From Streptomyces spiroverticillatus (GTDB lineage Bacteria; Actinomycetota; Actinomycetes; Streptomycetales; Streptomycetaceae), in NCBI GenBank assembly GCA_014650415.1, contig BMUX01000002.1, forward strand, positions 738,885 to 802,884: DNA of 64,000 nucleotides. Reading direction: 5' to 3'. The position numbers and the translations under genes were made by a program. The stretch's first letter is position 1; each line of letters opens with the position of its first letter. The notes beneath the pieces were generated by a model that made no database searches, had not been told where the DNA came from, and was given only the letters and a program-made list of their open reading frames with translations. Of the stretch, positions 35,158 through 43,475 are shown piece after piece.

Positions 35158-36564
35158 ATGAGAGAGCCCACGCCTTCGCCCCCGCCCCGTCCCACCGCCC
35201 CGCCGAAGCCCGCGACCGCCCCGCGCGCCGAGGGGCGCGACGGGCTGTTCGCCGCCGCGGGGCGCCGGCTGCGGGAGGTGCTGTACGCGCTCACGCACCC
35301 GTCCCCTCCGGGCACTCCCCTGCTGGCGGACGCCCCCAAGCGCTGGCAGCGGCTGCTGCCGTACCTGGTGGCGCTGACCCTCACCGTCGTCATGCTCCCC
35401 GTCACCATCCAGGTGCTGACGAACGACTACCACCTGTCCGGCGGCATCGCCGGGGCGGTCGCCGCCGGGCAGTCGCTGCCGCTGCTGATGATCGCCCACC
35501 GGCCGCTCCAGGCCTGGTGGGTCGTCTTCCCGTCCGGGGTGGCGGCGGCGTCGTTCCTGGTGGGGCCGTTGCATCCGGGGCAGGGGATCTGGCCGTGGCC
35601 CGCGCCCACGATCGTCGGGATGCTGTTCCTGCTGTTCGGCGTGGGGCTGCGGGAGCGGCGGGCGGCGCTGGTGGGTGTCTGGCTGGTCACCGCCGTCACG
35701 GGGCTCGCGCTCGGCCAGCTGGAGCCGGAACTGAGCGACGGCACCCAGGTGTTGACGATCGTGCTCGCCGGGGCGGCACTGATCATCGGCGGGGCGCTGC
35801 GCGAACGCGGCGAGGCGCAGCGGGCGCTGGTGGAGCAGGAGACCATCAGCGAGGCGGAGCGCGCCCACCGCACCCTCCTGGAGGAACGCACCCGGATCGC
35901 CCGGGAGTTGCACGACGTCGTCGCCCACCACATGTCGATGATCACCGTGCAGGCCGACTCCGCGCCGTACCGGATCAGCGGGCTGCCGGAGGCGGCGCAG
36001 GAGGAGTTCGCGTCGATCGCGGCCAGTGCGCGGGAGTCGCTGACGGAGATGCGGCGGCTGCTGGTGGTGCTGCGCAGCGAGGGCACGGGCGGCGAGCGGG
36101 CGCCGCAGCCGGGCCTGGACCGGATCCAGCAGTTGGTGGAGGCGACCGTACGGGCGGGTGTTCCGGCCGAGTTGTCGATCGCGGCGGAGCTGGGGTCGAG
36201 GCCGGGGACCCTGGCGGTGCCGCAGGCGGTGGACCTGTCGGCGTACCGGATCGTGCAGGAGGCCCTGGCGAACGTGGTGCGGCACGCGCCGGGGGCGGTG
36301 ACCCGGGTGTCGGTGCGGGCGGAGGAGACGGATCTGCTGGTGCTGGTGGTCAACGGGCCCGCCTCCGAGCCGGTTTCGCGCATCGAGGCGAAGGGGGCGG
36401 GCGGGCACGGGCTGGTCGGGATGCGCGAACGCGTACGGTTGACCGGCGGCACGCTGGACACCGGTCCGCTGCCGGACGGGGGGTTCCGGGTGGCGGCACG
36501 GCTGCCGCTGGCCCGACCGGCCGGCTCCCCGCCCCAGGACGAGAAGGACGCCCCCGCCCCATGA
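35158..36564 (+). CDS. Two-component sensor histidine kinase (HisKA_3, NarL-system type)
   Basis: This encodes 468 aa. After a Pro-rich N-terminus come about six membrane segments (about 66-230), then a coiled coil, the HisKA_3 phosphoacceptor box (RIARELHDVVAHHMSMI, His about 253) and the ATPase (AYRIVQEALANVVRHAP as N-box, GGHGLVGMRERV as G-box). The Pro/Asp-rich tail ends by overlapping the regulator ATG (ATGA). The membrane part lacks a sizeable extracytoplasmic domain, so the signal is probably sensed in the membrane, as in envelope-stress kinases. It is likely autoregulated from the upstream repeats. Confidence 0.93.
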   Translation: MREPTPSPPPRPTAPPKPATAPRAEGRDGLFAAAGRRLREVLYALTHPSPPGTPLLADAPKRWQRLLPYLVALTLTVVMLPVTIQVLTNDYHLSGGIAGAVAAGQSLPLLMIAHRPLQAWWVVFPSGVAAASFLVGPLHPGQGIWPWPAPTIVGMLFLLFGVGLRERRAALVGVWLVTAVTGLALGQLEPELSDGTQVLTIVLAGAALIIGGALRERGEAQRALVEQETISEAERAHRTLLEERTRIARELHDVVAHHMSMITVQADSAPYRISGLPEAAQEEFASIAASARESLTEMRRLLVVLRSEGTGGERAPQPGLDRIQQLVEATVRAGVPAELSIAAELGSRPGTLAVPQAVDLSAYRIVQEALANVVRHAPGAVTRVSVRAEETDLLVLVVNGPASEPVSRIEAKGAGGHGLVGMRERVRLTGGTLDTGPLPDGGFRVAARLPLARPAGSPPQDEKDAPAP

Positions 36565-37241
36565 CCATTCGCGTGATCATCGTCGACGACCAGGCCATGG
36601 TGCGGGCCGGTTTCGCCGCACTGCTCTCGGCGCAGGCCGACATCGACGTGGTGGGCGAGGCTCCCGACGGCAAGCAGGGCGTGGAGGTCAGCCGCCGCAC
36701 GCATCCGGACGTGGTGCTGATGGACGTACGGATGCCGGAGATGGACGGGCTGGCCGCCGCCCGGGAGATCCTCAACCCGCCGATCGGGGTGGAGCACCGG
36801 CCGAAGGTGCTGATGCTGACCACCTTCGACGTCGACGACTACGTGTACGAGGCGCTGCGGGCCGGGGCCTCGGGGTTCCTGCTGAAGGACGCCCCGCCGG
36901 CCGACCTGATCGCGGCGGTACGGGTGGTGGCGGCCGGTGAGGCCCTGCTCGCCCCCTCCGTGACGCGCCGTCTGATCGCGGACTTCGCCGCCCAGCGGCC
37001 CGCACCCCGGCGCAACCCGGCGCTGCGGCTGGGCGGGCTCACCCCGCGCGAGACCGAGGTGCTGGAACTGATCGCGCGGGGCCTGTCCAACCAGGAGATC
37101 GCGGACCGGCTGATCCTGGCGGAGCAGACGGTGAAGACCCACATCGGCCGGGTGCTGGCCAAGCTGGACCTGCGGGACCGGGCGCAGGCCGTCATCTTCG
37201 CGTACGAATCGGGGCTGGTGGCACCGGGCGACGCGGGGTGA
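36561..37241 (+). CDS. LuxR/NarL-type response regulator
   Basis: This encodes 226 aa. The receiver domain (1-120) has Asp-Asp at 9-10 (VDDQ), the phosphoacceptor Asp in VVLMDVRMPEMDG (about 54), Thr in MLTTFD and Lys in LLKDAPP. The LuxR helix-turn-helix is at about 160-215 (LTPRETEVLELIARGLSNQEIADRL...TVKTHIGRVLAKL). Its ATG overlaps the kinase stop, so the pair is translationally coupled. Its probable targets are the 25-bp-spaced repeat pairs at 35082 and 38368. The 3' end overlaps the convergent membrane protein gene by 50 bp. Confidence 0.95.
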   Translation: MTIRVIIVDDQAMVRAGFAALLSAQADIDVVGEAPDGKQGVEVSRRTHPDVVLMDVRMPEMDGLAAAREILNPPIGVEHRPKVLMLTTFDVDDYVYEALRAGASGFLLKDAPPADLIAAVRVVAAGEALLAPSVTRRLIADFAAQRPAPRRNPALRLGGLTPRETEVLELIARGLSNQEIADRLILAEQTVKTHIGRVLAKLDLRDRAQAVIFAYESGLVAPGDAG

Positions 37242-38232
37242 GTCCGGGGGCGGGGACGCTCGCCGGTCGGGCGGGGGCGAGGGGCCGGGTCCTGCGCCAG
37301 TAGGAGTGGGCGGCGACGGCCAGAGCCAGACCGTACGGGGCGAAGGCGCCCAGGCCCGCCCAGCTCACCAGGAGCGCGTCCTCGCCGGTGCGGAAGTCGC
37401 CCGGCGGCAGGTCGAGGACGCCCAGGCCGGCGAGGATCAGGTAGCCGCTGCCGAGCAGGCCGTACGGGACGAGGGTGGCCGCGCCCAGGACCGCCGGGGC
37501 CAGGGGCAGCCACCTCGGCACCCGCCGCCCCGCCAGGAACACCGTCCACCGGGGGAAGACCTGCCCCCACGGACGTACCAGACCGAACAGCAGGAACACC
37601 CCGACCAGGGCGAACAGGACGGTCGGGTCCAGGCCCCACCCCTCCAGGGCCAGCCACACCCCGGAGGCCCCGTTGCGCCGCGAGACCTCCAGGACCTCCG
37701 CCCCCGACACCCCGGCGAAGGTGCCGCCGAAGGCCCAGACGGTCTTCATCGTGGCGTACGGGAGGAAGGCGGCCGCGCCGACGAGCGCGACGAGGTGCAC
37801 GCGGGGGGAGGCGGCGGCCGGGGGCGCGGGGGTGCCTGAAGTCGGCTTCCGTGTACGGGTGTTGATGGCCAGCAGGACCGCGCCGGTCAGGCCCAGGGCG
37901 TGGTGGGCGGCGGCGGCCGGGCCGGCGGGGAGGCTGCCGGTGAGCAGCATCAGGACGTCCATCAGCAGGCTGAAGCCGGAGGCCAGACAGAGGGCGGCGG
38001 CAGCGATCAGGGTGCGGCGGAACGCGGGGCGCTCGCCGTACCGGTGCCGGGCCAGGAGTACGGCGGCGACCAGGGCGGCGACGGCGACCGCGGCCCAGTT
38101 CCAGGCGGCGGGGGCCGGGTGCGGGCCCAGGCCGAAGAGGGGGACTCCGGCGAGGGCGCAGCCGGTGCCGAGGGCGGAGTGGGCCGCAGCCCAGGCGAGG
38201 AGGGGACGGGAGAGGGCTGTGATCCGGGTCAT
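37192..38232 (-). CDS. Polytopic membrane protein of unknown function
   Basis: This encodes 346 aa from ATG at 38232. There are about eight hydrophobic segments. Notable stretches are LPYATMKTVWAFGGTFAGVSGAE in mid-protein and LVPYGLLGSGYLILAGLG in the second half. The C-terminal tail is Pro/Arg-rich and is the part overlapping the response regulator gene. No family was recognised. It lies between the two-component system and the divergent secreted hydrolase gene, and shares a 260-bp intergenic region with the latter. Confidence 0.75.
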   Translation of the reverse strand: MTRITALSRPLLAWAAAHSALGTGCALAGVPLFGLGPHPAPAAWNWAAVAVAALVAAVLLARHRYGERPAFRRTLIAAAALCLASGFSLLMDVLMLLTGSLPAGPAAAAHHALGLTGAVLLAINTRTRKPTSGTPAPPAAASPRVHLVALVGAAAFLPYATMKTVWAFGGTFAGVSGAEVLEVSRRNGASGVWLALEGWGLDPTVLFALVGVFLLFGLVRPWGQVFPRWTVFLAGRRVPRWLPLAPAVLGAATLVPYGLLGSGYLILAGLGVLDLPPGDFRTGEDALLVSWAGLGAFAPYGLALAVAAHSYWRRTRPLAPARPASVPAPGLTPRRPVPPAPIRTRR

Positions 38233-38367
38233 GTTCCGCAGGTTCGCAGCCGGGGCGGGGCGGGGGCGTCGGCCGTGCGGGCCCCGTGCCTCCACCGGTC
38301 GGGGGAGGAAACCGTACGCCCCGAGGTGGGGCCAGCACCCCCCTCCCGGCTGCGGAAAACCTCCAGT

Positions 38368-38404
38368 ACTGCGGTATCACACACGAGTTGGCTCCCTGGT
38401 GTGA
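38368..38404 (+). promoter_or_regulatory. Repeat pair upstream of the secreted hydrolase, matching the kinase promoter
   Basis: CGGTATCA (38372) and TGGTGTGA (38397) are 25 bp apart, as in the kinase promoter. The second half-site runs into GACGCGGGGCGAC, matching GACGTGGGACGAC there. A TACCTT -10-like box lies at the same distance downstream as TAGGCT does before the kinase gene. Confidence 0.55.
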
Positions 38405-38492
38405 CGCGGGGCGACCCACCTCCTTCCTACCTTCCGTGCTGTCAGGGCAGCACACCGCGGAAGGGCCGCGACGTGCGGAAAGGGGCGGGGAC

Positions 38493-39521
38493 ATGCAGCG
38501 GTCGCAGCGATTCAGGAGGACCCTCGCCGCCGTCGCACTCGTCGCGACGATGGTCGCGGGCACCGCGGGATGGGTCTCCGCCGACACGCAGACCCCCGTC
38601 ACCGGACCGCCCCCGGGCTCCGCCGCATGGCGGAGCGAGGGCCTCGTCGACCCGGCGAGCACGCCCGGTCACGTGACCGCCTACTTCCGGGGGTTGAGCC
38701 CCGAGCAGCAGGCGGATCTCGTACGGCGTCACCCCCTGGTCGTCGGAAACCTCGACGGCGCGCCGGTCGCCCTGCGGTACGCGGCGAACCGGGCGGCCCT
38801 CGCCGCCGACGGACGCTTCCCCGGACTGCTGGCCCCGGGGCGGCAGATCCTCGCCTTCGACCCGCGCGGGCGTGGTCAAGTGGCCGAGGTGTACGGGGAC
38901 TTGGGGAGTGCCCGGCACGTCGCGGTGATCGTGCCCGGGTCGGACATCGACGCGGGGAGCTTCGACCGGAAGAAGGACCCGTACGGGACGCCCACCGGGA
39001 TGGCCCGGAGCCTGCGGGCCGCGACGGGGTCCGGGACGGCGGTCGTGGCGTGGGCCGGATACACCACCCCGGTCGGCGTCGGCGTCGACGCGGCGACCGG
39101 GGGCCTCGCGGAGGCGGGCGCGGAGCGGCTGGCCCGGTTCGCGGACGGGCTGGACGCGGTGGGGGCGCCGGACCCGGCGGTGTTCTGCCACAGCTACGGG
39201 TCGGTGGTGTGCGGGCTGGCCGCGCCCCGGCTGGACGCGGCGGACCTCGTGGCGTTCGCGTCGCCCGGGATGCGGGCCGACTCGGCTTCCGCGCTGGGGA
39301 CTTCGGCGCGGGTGTGGGCGGCGAAGGACCCCACGGACTGGATCGGACGCGTCCCGAACGTGTCCGTCCTCGGGCTCGGCCACGGCGCCGATCCCACCTC
39401 GGCGCCCTTCGGGGCGCGGCGGATACCGGCGGAGGGGGCGCGCGGGCACACCGGGTACTTCGTGCCGGGGACGGACTCGCTGGCCGCGTTCGCGGCGATC
39501 GCGGAGGGGAGGGCGTCGTGA
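38493..39521 (+). CDS. Secreted alpha/beta hydrolase, DUF1023 type (copy 2)
   Basis: This encodes 342 aa from ATG at 38493, preceded by AAAGGGGCGGGGAC. A signal peptide (RRTLAAVALVATMVAGTAGWVSA) is followed by the same fold as copy 1. Shared blocks are RHPLVVGNLDGAPVALRYAANR, VIVPGSDIDAGSFDRKK, the nucleophile FCHSYGSVVCGL, then DPTDWIGRVPNV and GHTGYFVPGTDSLAAFA. It is shorter than copy 1 and not membrane-anchored. The upstream repeat pair suggests control by the adjacent two-component system. Substrate unknown. Confidence 0.85.
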   Translation: MQRSQRFRRTLAAVALVATMVAGTAGWVSADTQTPVTGPPPGSAAWRSEGLVDPASTPGHVTAYFRGLSPEQQADLVRRHPLVVGNLDGAPVALRYAANRAALAADGRFPGLLAPGRQILAFDPRGRGQVAEVYGDLGSARHVAVIVPGSDIDAGSFDRKKDPYGTPTGMARSLRAATGSGTAVVAWAGYTTPVGVGVDAATGGLAEAGAERLARFADGLDAVGAPDPAVFCHSYGSVVCGLAAPRLDAADLVAFASPGMRADSASALGTSARVWAAKDPTDWIGRVPNVSVLGLGHGADPTSAPFGARRIPAEGARGHTGYFVPGTDSLAAFAAIAEGRAS

Positions 39522-39553
39522 GGGGGCCCGGCATCCCCGCTCCCCTCGCCCTC

Positions 39554-39660
39554 TCGGGCGGCGCCCCCCTTTCCGCCCCATCCCCTTGGGCGGCGCCCCT
39601 CTCTCCGCCGCCGTCCCCTTGGCCGCCGCCCTCTTTCCGCCGCCGTCCCCTTGGGCGGCG
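39554..39660. repeat. Imperfect tandem repeat, 32-33 bp unit
   Basis: Two full units (39581-39613 and 39614-39645), each opening with tccccttgg and ending ccgccgccg, are flanked by partial units (39554-39580 and 39646-39660). Confidence 0.65.
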
Positions 39661-39908
39661 GGGCCGCCCCCCGGGGGCGGGACGGGCGGGCAAGGGGGCG
39701 GCCCGTCCGATCCGGGCCCACCCGGACACCGGCCCCCGCCCGCACCTTCCGTGCCGGGTGCGCGCAGCCACCGGGCCCTCGGGGCGCCTCCCGGCACCGG
39801 GCACGTGAGGCCCCGGCCCGCTGGGCCAAGGAGGCCCCAGCCCCGCCCCTTCACCTAAAGCGCTCGGCCGCGCGGCTGGGTGGGGGGCTGGGCGCGCAGT
39901 TCCCCGCG

Positions 39909-39988
39909 CCCCTGAAAGGGGCACGGCAAGAGCGCGCCCGCGCGGCGGAGCCGCACAGCGACACAGCCCCGCGCCCCTGAAGGGGCGC
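39909..39988. repeat. Dispersed intergenic inverted-repeat element
   Basis: gcccctgaaaggggc (39909-39923) and gcgcccctgaaggggcgc (39971-39988) are two hairpins bracketing cgcgcccgcgcggcggagcc. The same ordered pieces recur at 55595-55626. This resembles REP-like elements common in Streptomyces intergenic DNA. Confidence 0.5.
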
Positions 39989-40022
39989 ACCTCGACTCAT
40001 TCGGAATGAAGAAGGAAGCCCC

Positions 40023-41234
40023 ATGTCCCTCACCACCCTCGCCGCGAAGATCGACTCGCGGACACCCTCCCACCGGGACCGTTCCATCGACGGACTGCGG
40101 GCGCTCGCCCTCCTCGCCGTGCCCACCGGGCACTGGCTGCTCGGCGGGTTCACCGTCGACGCCGACGTCGGGTCGCTGCACAACGCCAGCCCCCTCAGCA
40201 CCTTCTCCGGCCTCTCCCCGCTCAGCTGGGTGCTCCAGATGCTGGGGATCTTCTTCCTGGTGGGTGGGTACGCGGCGGTCCTCTCGTACAAGAGGCACGA
40301 GGGGAGCAGCACCGAGTGGCTCAAGGGGCGGCTGGTGCGGCTCGGGCGGCCCGTGCTCGGGGTGACGGCCGTGTGGGCGCTCATGGTCCCGCTGCTGTAC
40401 GGGCTCGGCGTGCCCGAGGCCACCCTGCGGACCGGGGCGAAGCTCGTCGTGCAGCCTTTGTGGTTCGTGGCGGTGTACGCGGTCATCACCGCGCTCACGC
40501 CCGTGTGCGTGCGGGTAGCGCGGCGGATGGGGGTCTGGTCGGCCGCCCCGCTCATCGGGTCCGTGGCGGTGGTCGACTTCCTGCGGTACGGGCCGTACGC
40601 GGAGGCGATGCCGTCCTGGCTGAGTCTGCTGAATCTGCTGCCGGGGTGGTTGTTCGCGTACCAGCTCGGCGTGGTGTGGGGGGAGAAGCGGCTCGGGAAG
40701 CGGGCCGCGTACGTGCTGCTCATTGGCGGCACTGCGCTCTTCGCGGCGCTGCTCCTCGCCTTCCACTACCCGGCGTCCATGGTCGGCGTCCCCGGCCAGG
40801 ACCGGACCAACTCGCACCCGCCGTCCCTGCTCGTCCTCGCCCTGGCCGCCGCCCAGAGCGGTGCCGCGATCCTGCTCAAGGACCGGATCGGGAAGCTGCT
40901 GAAGCGGCCCGCGCTGTGGGCGCCCGTCGTTGTCATCAACCTGTCCGCGATGACGATCCTGTGCTGGCACCAGACCGCGATGCTCGCCGCCGCCGTTCCC
41001 GCCTCGTACCTCGGTACGGTCCCGGGGCTCACCGAGGCACCCGTCACCCTGGGGTGGATCGCGGCCCGGCTGGCGTGGATGCCGCTGTTCGCGGTGCTGC
41101 TGGTGGCGATCGGGAAGTACGCCCGCGTCTTCGAGAACCCCGGGCGGACCGCCCTGGGCGCGACGAAGGCCCGCCGGGCAGTCACCGGACTGCTCGCGGC
41201 GGGCTTCACCGTCTTCGCGCTGGGGCTGGCGTGA
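40023..41234 (+). CDS. Acyltransferase family 3 (OafA-like) membrane protein
   Basis: This encodes 403 aa. GAAGGA precedes the ATG. The family start DRSIDGLRALALLAVPTGHWL (about 19-39), with Arg, Asp-Gly-Leu-Arg and a downstream His, is characteristic of acyltransferase 3. About ten membrane helices follow, with FFLVGGYAAVLSYKR and the late ILCWHQTAML. These proteins move acyl groups to extracytoplasmic sugars or secondary metabolites. No partner gene is adjacent, so the acceptor is unknown. Confidence 0.88.
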   Translation: MSLTTLAAKIDSRTPSHRDRSIDGLRALALLAVPTGHWLLGGFTVDADVGSLHNASPLSTFSGLSPLSWVLQMLGIFFLVGGYAAVLSYKRHEGSSTEWLKGRLVRLGRPVLGVTAVWALMVPLLYGLGVPEATLRTGAKLVVQPLWFVAVYAVITALTPVCVRVARRMGVWSAAPLIGSVAVVDFLRYGPYAEAMPSWLSLLNLLPGWLFAYQLGVVWGEKRLGKRAAYVLLIGGTALFAALLLAFHYPASMVGVPGQDRTNSHPPSLLVLALAAAQSGAAILLKDRIGKLLKRPALWAPVVVINLSAMTILCWHQTAMLAAAVPASYLGTVPGLTEAPVTLGWIAARLAWMPLFAVLLVAIGKYARVFENPGRTALGATKARRAVTGLLAAGFTVFALGLA

Positions 41235-41326
41235 GGTCCCCGCGTACAGCCTGCGTGGGGTTCCCGCGCACGGCCTGCGCGGGGTCCCGTGTACGAGCTC
41301 CGCAAGGTCCCGGCGTACGGCAGGAG
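41235..41326. repeat. Four degenerate 24-bp tandem units directly after a stop codon
   Basis: Units start at 41235, 41259, 41283 and 41306, each beginning ggtccc or ggttcc, then a cgcgtacagcctgcg-like core. In the frame of the preceding acyltransferase they would encode an eight-residue repeat, but the TGA at 41232 comes first. Confidence 0.6.
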
Positions 41327-41330
41327 TCGG

Positions 41331-42359
41331 CTACTCGCGGCCCGCCGACGTCAGCCTCATGTCCGCGTACCGGCCGCCCCGCACCTGCCCGGCGATCGGG
41401 TCCAGCAGCGCCAACTCCTCAGCGGTCAGGACCAGTTGCGCGGCGGCCGCGTTCTCCTCGATGCGGGTCCGCCTGCGGGTGCCCGGGATCGGCACCACCG
41501 ACAGGCCGTGCACCTTCGCCTGCTGCTGCACCCAGGCCAGGGCCACCTGTCCGAGCGTGATCCCCCGCGCGCGGGCGACCTCGCGGACCGGGTCGAGGAG
41601 GGTGCCGTTGTGCTGGGCGTTGTCGCCGGTGAAGCGGGGCTGCTGGCGGCGGAAGTCGTTCTCGGTGAGCTCCTTCTCGGCGCTGGCGAAGGAACCGGTG
41701 AGGAAGCCGCGGCCCAGCGGCGAGTAGGCGACCAGGGTCGCCCCCGTCTCCGCGACCGCCGGGACCACGCCCGCCTCGATGTCCCGGCTGAACAGCGACC
41801 ACTCCGACTGCACGGCCGCGATCGGGTGCACGGCCTGCGCGGCGCGCAGCTCGGGGCCCGTGACCTCGCTCAGGCCCAGCTGCTTGACCTTGCCGGCCGC
41901 GACCAGTTCGGCCATCACCCCGACGGTCTCCTCGATCGGGATGTTCACGTCGCGCCGGTGCATGTAGTAGAGGTCGATGACGTCGACGCCGAGGCGGCGC
42001 AGGCTGTCGTCGATGCAGGCGCGGATGTAGGCGGGGTCGTTGTTGATGATCCGCTTGGTGGTGTCCGCCGGGTCGATCGCGAGCGCGAACTTCGTGGCGA
42101 GGGTGATCTCGTCGCGGTGCGCGGCGACGAACGGGGCGAGGAACCTCTCGTTGTCGCCGTCCCCGTAGGCGTCCGCGGTGTCGTACATCGTCACGCCCAG
42201 TTCCAGGGCGCGCTCCAGGGTCGCGCGGGCCTCGCCGGCGTCGGTGGGACCGTACGCGAAGCTCATGCCCATGCAGCCGAGGCCCTGCACGCCGACCTCG
42301 GGACCGGTGGGACCGCCGAGGCGGGTGGTGGGGATGCGGGGGGTGGTGGTGTCAGTCAT
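41331..42359 (-). CDS. Aldo/keto reductase
   Basis: This encodes 342 aa. ATG at 42359 has GAGG seven bases upstream; an in-frame TTG two codons earlier was rejected. It is an NADPH-dependent oxidoreductase. The tetrad is visible: Asp in MYDTADAYG, Tyr in the same motif, Lys in LATKFAL and His in LYYMHRRD. SPLGRGFLTG and VPIPGTRRRTRIEEN are the cofactor-binding parts. It is co-transcribed with a MerR-type regulator 15 bp upstream, an arrangement common for this AKR subgroup. Substrate unknown. Confidence 0.94.
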   Translation of the reverse strand: MTDTTTPRIPTTRLGGPTGPEVGVQGLGCMGMSFAYGPTDAGEARATLERALELGVTMYDTADAYGDGDNERFLAPFVAAHRDEITLATKFALAIDPADTTKRIINNDPAYIRACIDDSLRRLGVDVIDLYYMHRRDVNIPIEETVGVMAELVAAGKVKQLGLSEVTGPELRAAQAVHPIAAVQSEWSLFSRDIEAGVVPAVAETGATLVAYSPLGRGFLTGSFASAEKELTENDFRRQQPRFTGDNAQHNGTLLDPVREVARARGITLGQVALAWVQQQAKVHGLSVVPIPGTRRRTRIEENAAAAQLVLTAEELALLDPIAGQVRGGRYADMRLTSAGRE

Positions 42360-42374
42360 CTTCAAACCTCAGCC

Positions 42375-42848
42375 TCAGTACCTCTCCGGCGTCCGACGTG
42401 CGTCCGCGTAGAGGTCGATCTTGTAGTCGAGTACGGCGAGCGTGTCCTGCAGCTCCGCGATGCGGGCGCGCACGTCGCGACGGGTGGCCTCCAGCAGTTC
42501 CTGGCGCGCCTCGAAGGTGTGCTCCCCCTCGCGTACGAGTTCGGCGTAGCGGACCATGTCCGCGACCGGCATCCCGGTCAGCCGGAGCTTGCCGACGAAG
42601 GCCAGCCAGTCCAGGTCCCGGTTGCGGAACCGGCGCTGGCCGGTGTGCGAGCGGTCCACGTGCGGCATCAGGCCGATCCGCTCGTACCAGCGCAGGGTGT
42701 GCGCGGTCAGCCCGGTGACCTGGGCGACCTCGCTGATCGTGTAGTGGTCGCGCCCCTCGGGGAGGGGGTGACCGTCGGCCGCGGCGCACGGGTCCTGGAG
42801 GGCGGTGGGGAGGGGGGCTCGTACGGGACTGCTGTCGATCACCGTCAT
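42375..42848 (-). CDS. MerR-family regulator of the aldo/keto reductase operon
   Basis: This encodes 157 aa from ATG at 42848. A 35-residue N-terminal extension precedes the MerR helix-turn-helix (YTISEVAQVTGLTAHTLRWYERIGLMPHVDRSHTGQRRF, about 36-75). A dimerisation coiled coil (RQELLEATRRDVRARIAELQDTLAVLDYKIDLY) lies toward the end. No metal- or redox-sensing Cys cluster is present, so a small organic signal is more likely. Its promoter has the 19-bp spacer typical of MerR-activated genes, so it is probably autoregulated. Confidence 0.93.
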   Translation of the reverse strand: MTVIDSSPVRAPLPTALQDPCAAADGHPLPEGRDHYTISEVAQVTGLTAHTLRWYERIGLMPHVDRSHTGQRRFRNRDLDWLAFVGKLRLTGMPVADMVRYAELVREGEHTFEARQELLEATRRDVRARIAELQDTLAVLDYKIDLYADARRTPERY

Positions 42849-42855
42849 GTCCCCC

Positions 42856-42886
42856 ACGCTAGAACCTTCGAGTGCACTCCAAGCAA
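42856..42886 (-). promoter_or_regulatory. MerR-type promoter with 19-bp spacer
   Basis: On the minus strand TTGCTT (42886-42881) and TAGCGT (42861-42856) are 19 bp apart. The spacer holds the near-palindrome CTTCGAGTGCACTCCAAG (plus strand, 42866-42883). This is the classic over-long-spacer MerR operator. Confidence 0.75.
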
Positions 42887-42933
42887 GCGAAATCGGCGGG
42901 AGATTCCCCGGGCGCGCCACTACGGTGCCCCCC

Positions 42934-43422
42934 ATGAACCATGCAACCCCACCCGTCGCACGGCGCGCGACGGCCGAGGACGCGGCGGAAGTCCTGCGGC
43001 TGCGGCAGATCATGCTGGACTCGATGCGCGAGGGCGAAGGCGCCCCCACGGACTGGCAGGCGGGCGCCCTGCCGGGCCTGCGCAAGCGGCTCGCCGCCCC
43101 GGACGGTGACTTCGCGGCCTTCGTCACCGAACACCCCGCCGGCGACGGCCGCCTGGCCTCCCTCGCCGTCGGCGCGGTCGACTACCGCATCGGCGGTCCG
43201 GGCGAGCCCCTGGGCGAACGGGGCCACGTCTTCTCGGTGGCGACCGACCCGGAGGCGAGGCGTCTGGGGCACGCCCGGTCCTGCATGGACGCACTCCTGA
43301 CCTGGTTCCGCGACCGGGGCGTGCTCCAGGTCGGCCTGAGCGCCTCGGCGCAGGCGGAGCCCCTCTACACCGCGCTGGGCTTCACCCGGCGTCCGCAGCC
43401 GGAGATGCGGCTGCGTCTCTGA
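42934..43422 (+). CDS. GNAT-family N-acetyltransferase
   Basis: This encodes 162 aa. It has RRATAEDAAEVLRLRQIMLDSM at the start, FSVATDPEARRLGHARSCMDALLTWFRDRGV as the acetyl-CoA-binding motif A region, and SASAQAEPLYTALGFTRR as motif B. The pyrophosphate loop is ARRLGHA rather than the usual R/Q-x-x-G-x-G/A form with a second Gly, but the fold pattern is clear. A TACGGT box lies just before the ATG. Substrate unknown. Confidence 0.88.
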   Translation: MNHATPPVARRATAEDAAEVLRLRQIMLDSMREGEGAPTDWQAGALPGLRKRLAAPDGDFAAFVTEHPAGDGRLASLAVGAVDYRIGGPGEPLGERGHVFSVATDPEARRLGHARSCMDALLTWFRDRGVLQVGLSASAQAEPLYTALGFTRRPQPEMRLRL

Positions 43423-43475
43423 CCCGGCACCGGGCCGCAGGCCGGGGCGGTGGGGGTGAGGGTTACGCTCGGGGC

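Larger units (their letters stand above)
39522..40022. other. 501-bp gene-free, repeat-rich region
   Basis: No gene is supported here: the open frames are low-complexity Pro/Arg/Gly. It holds GC-rich tandem repeats (39554-39660) and, near the acyltransferase start, inverted repeats of an intergenic family (39909-39988). Confidence 0.6.

Noticed and set aside
42357..42365. TTG start for the aldo/keto reductase
   Set aside because: GAGG is placed correctly for the ATG two codons later.
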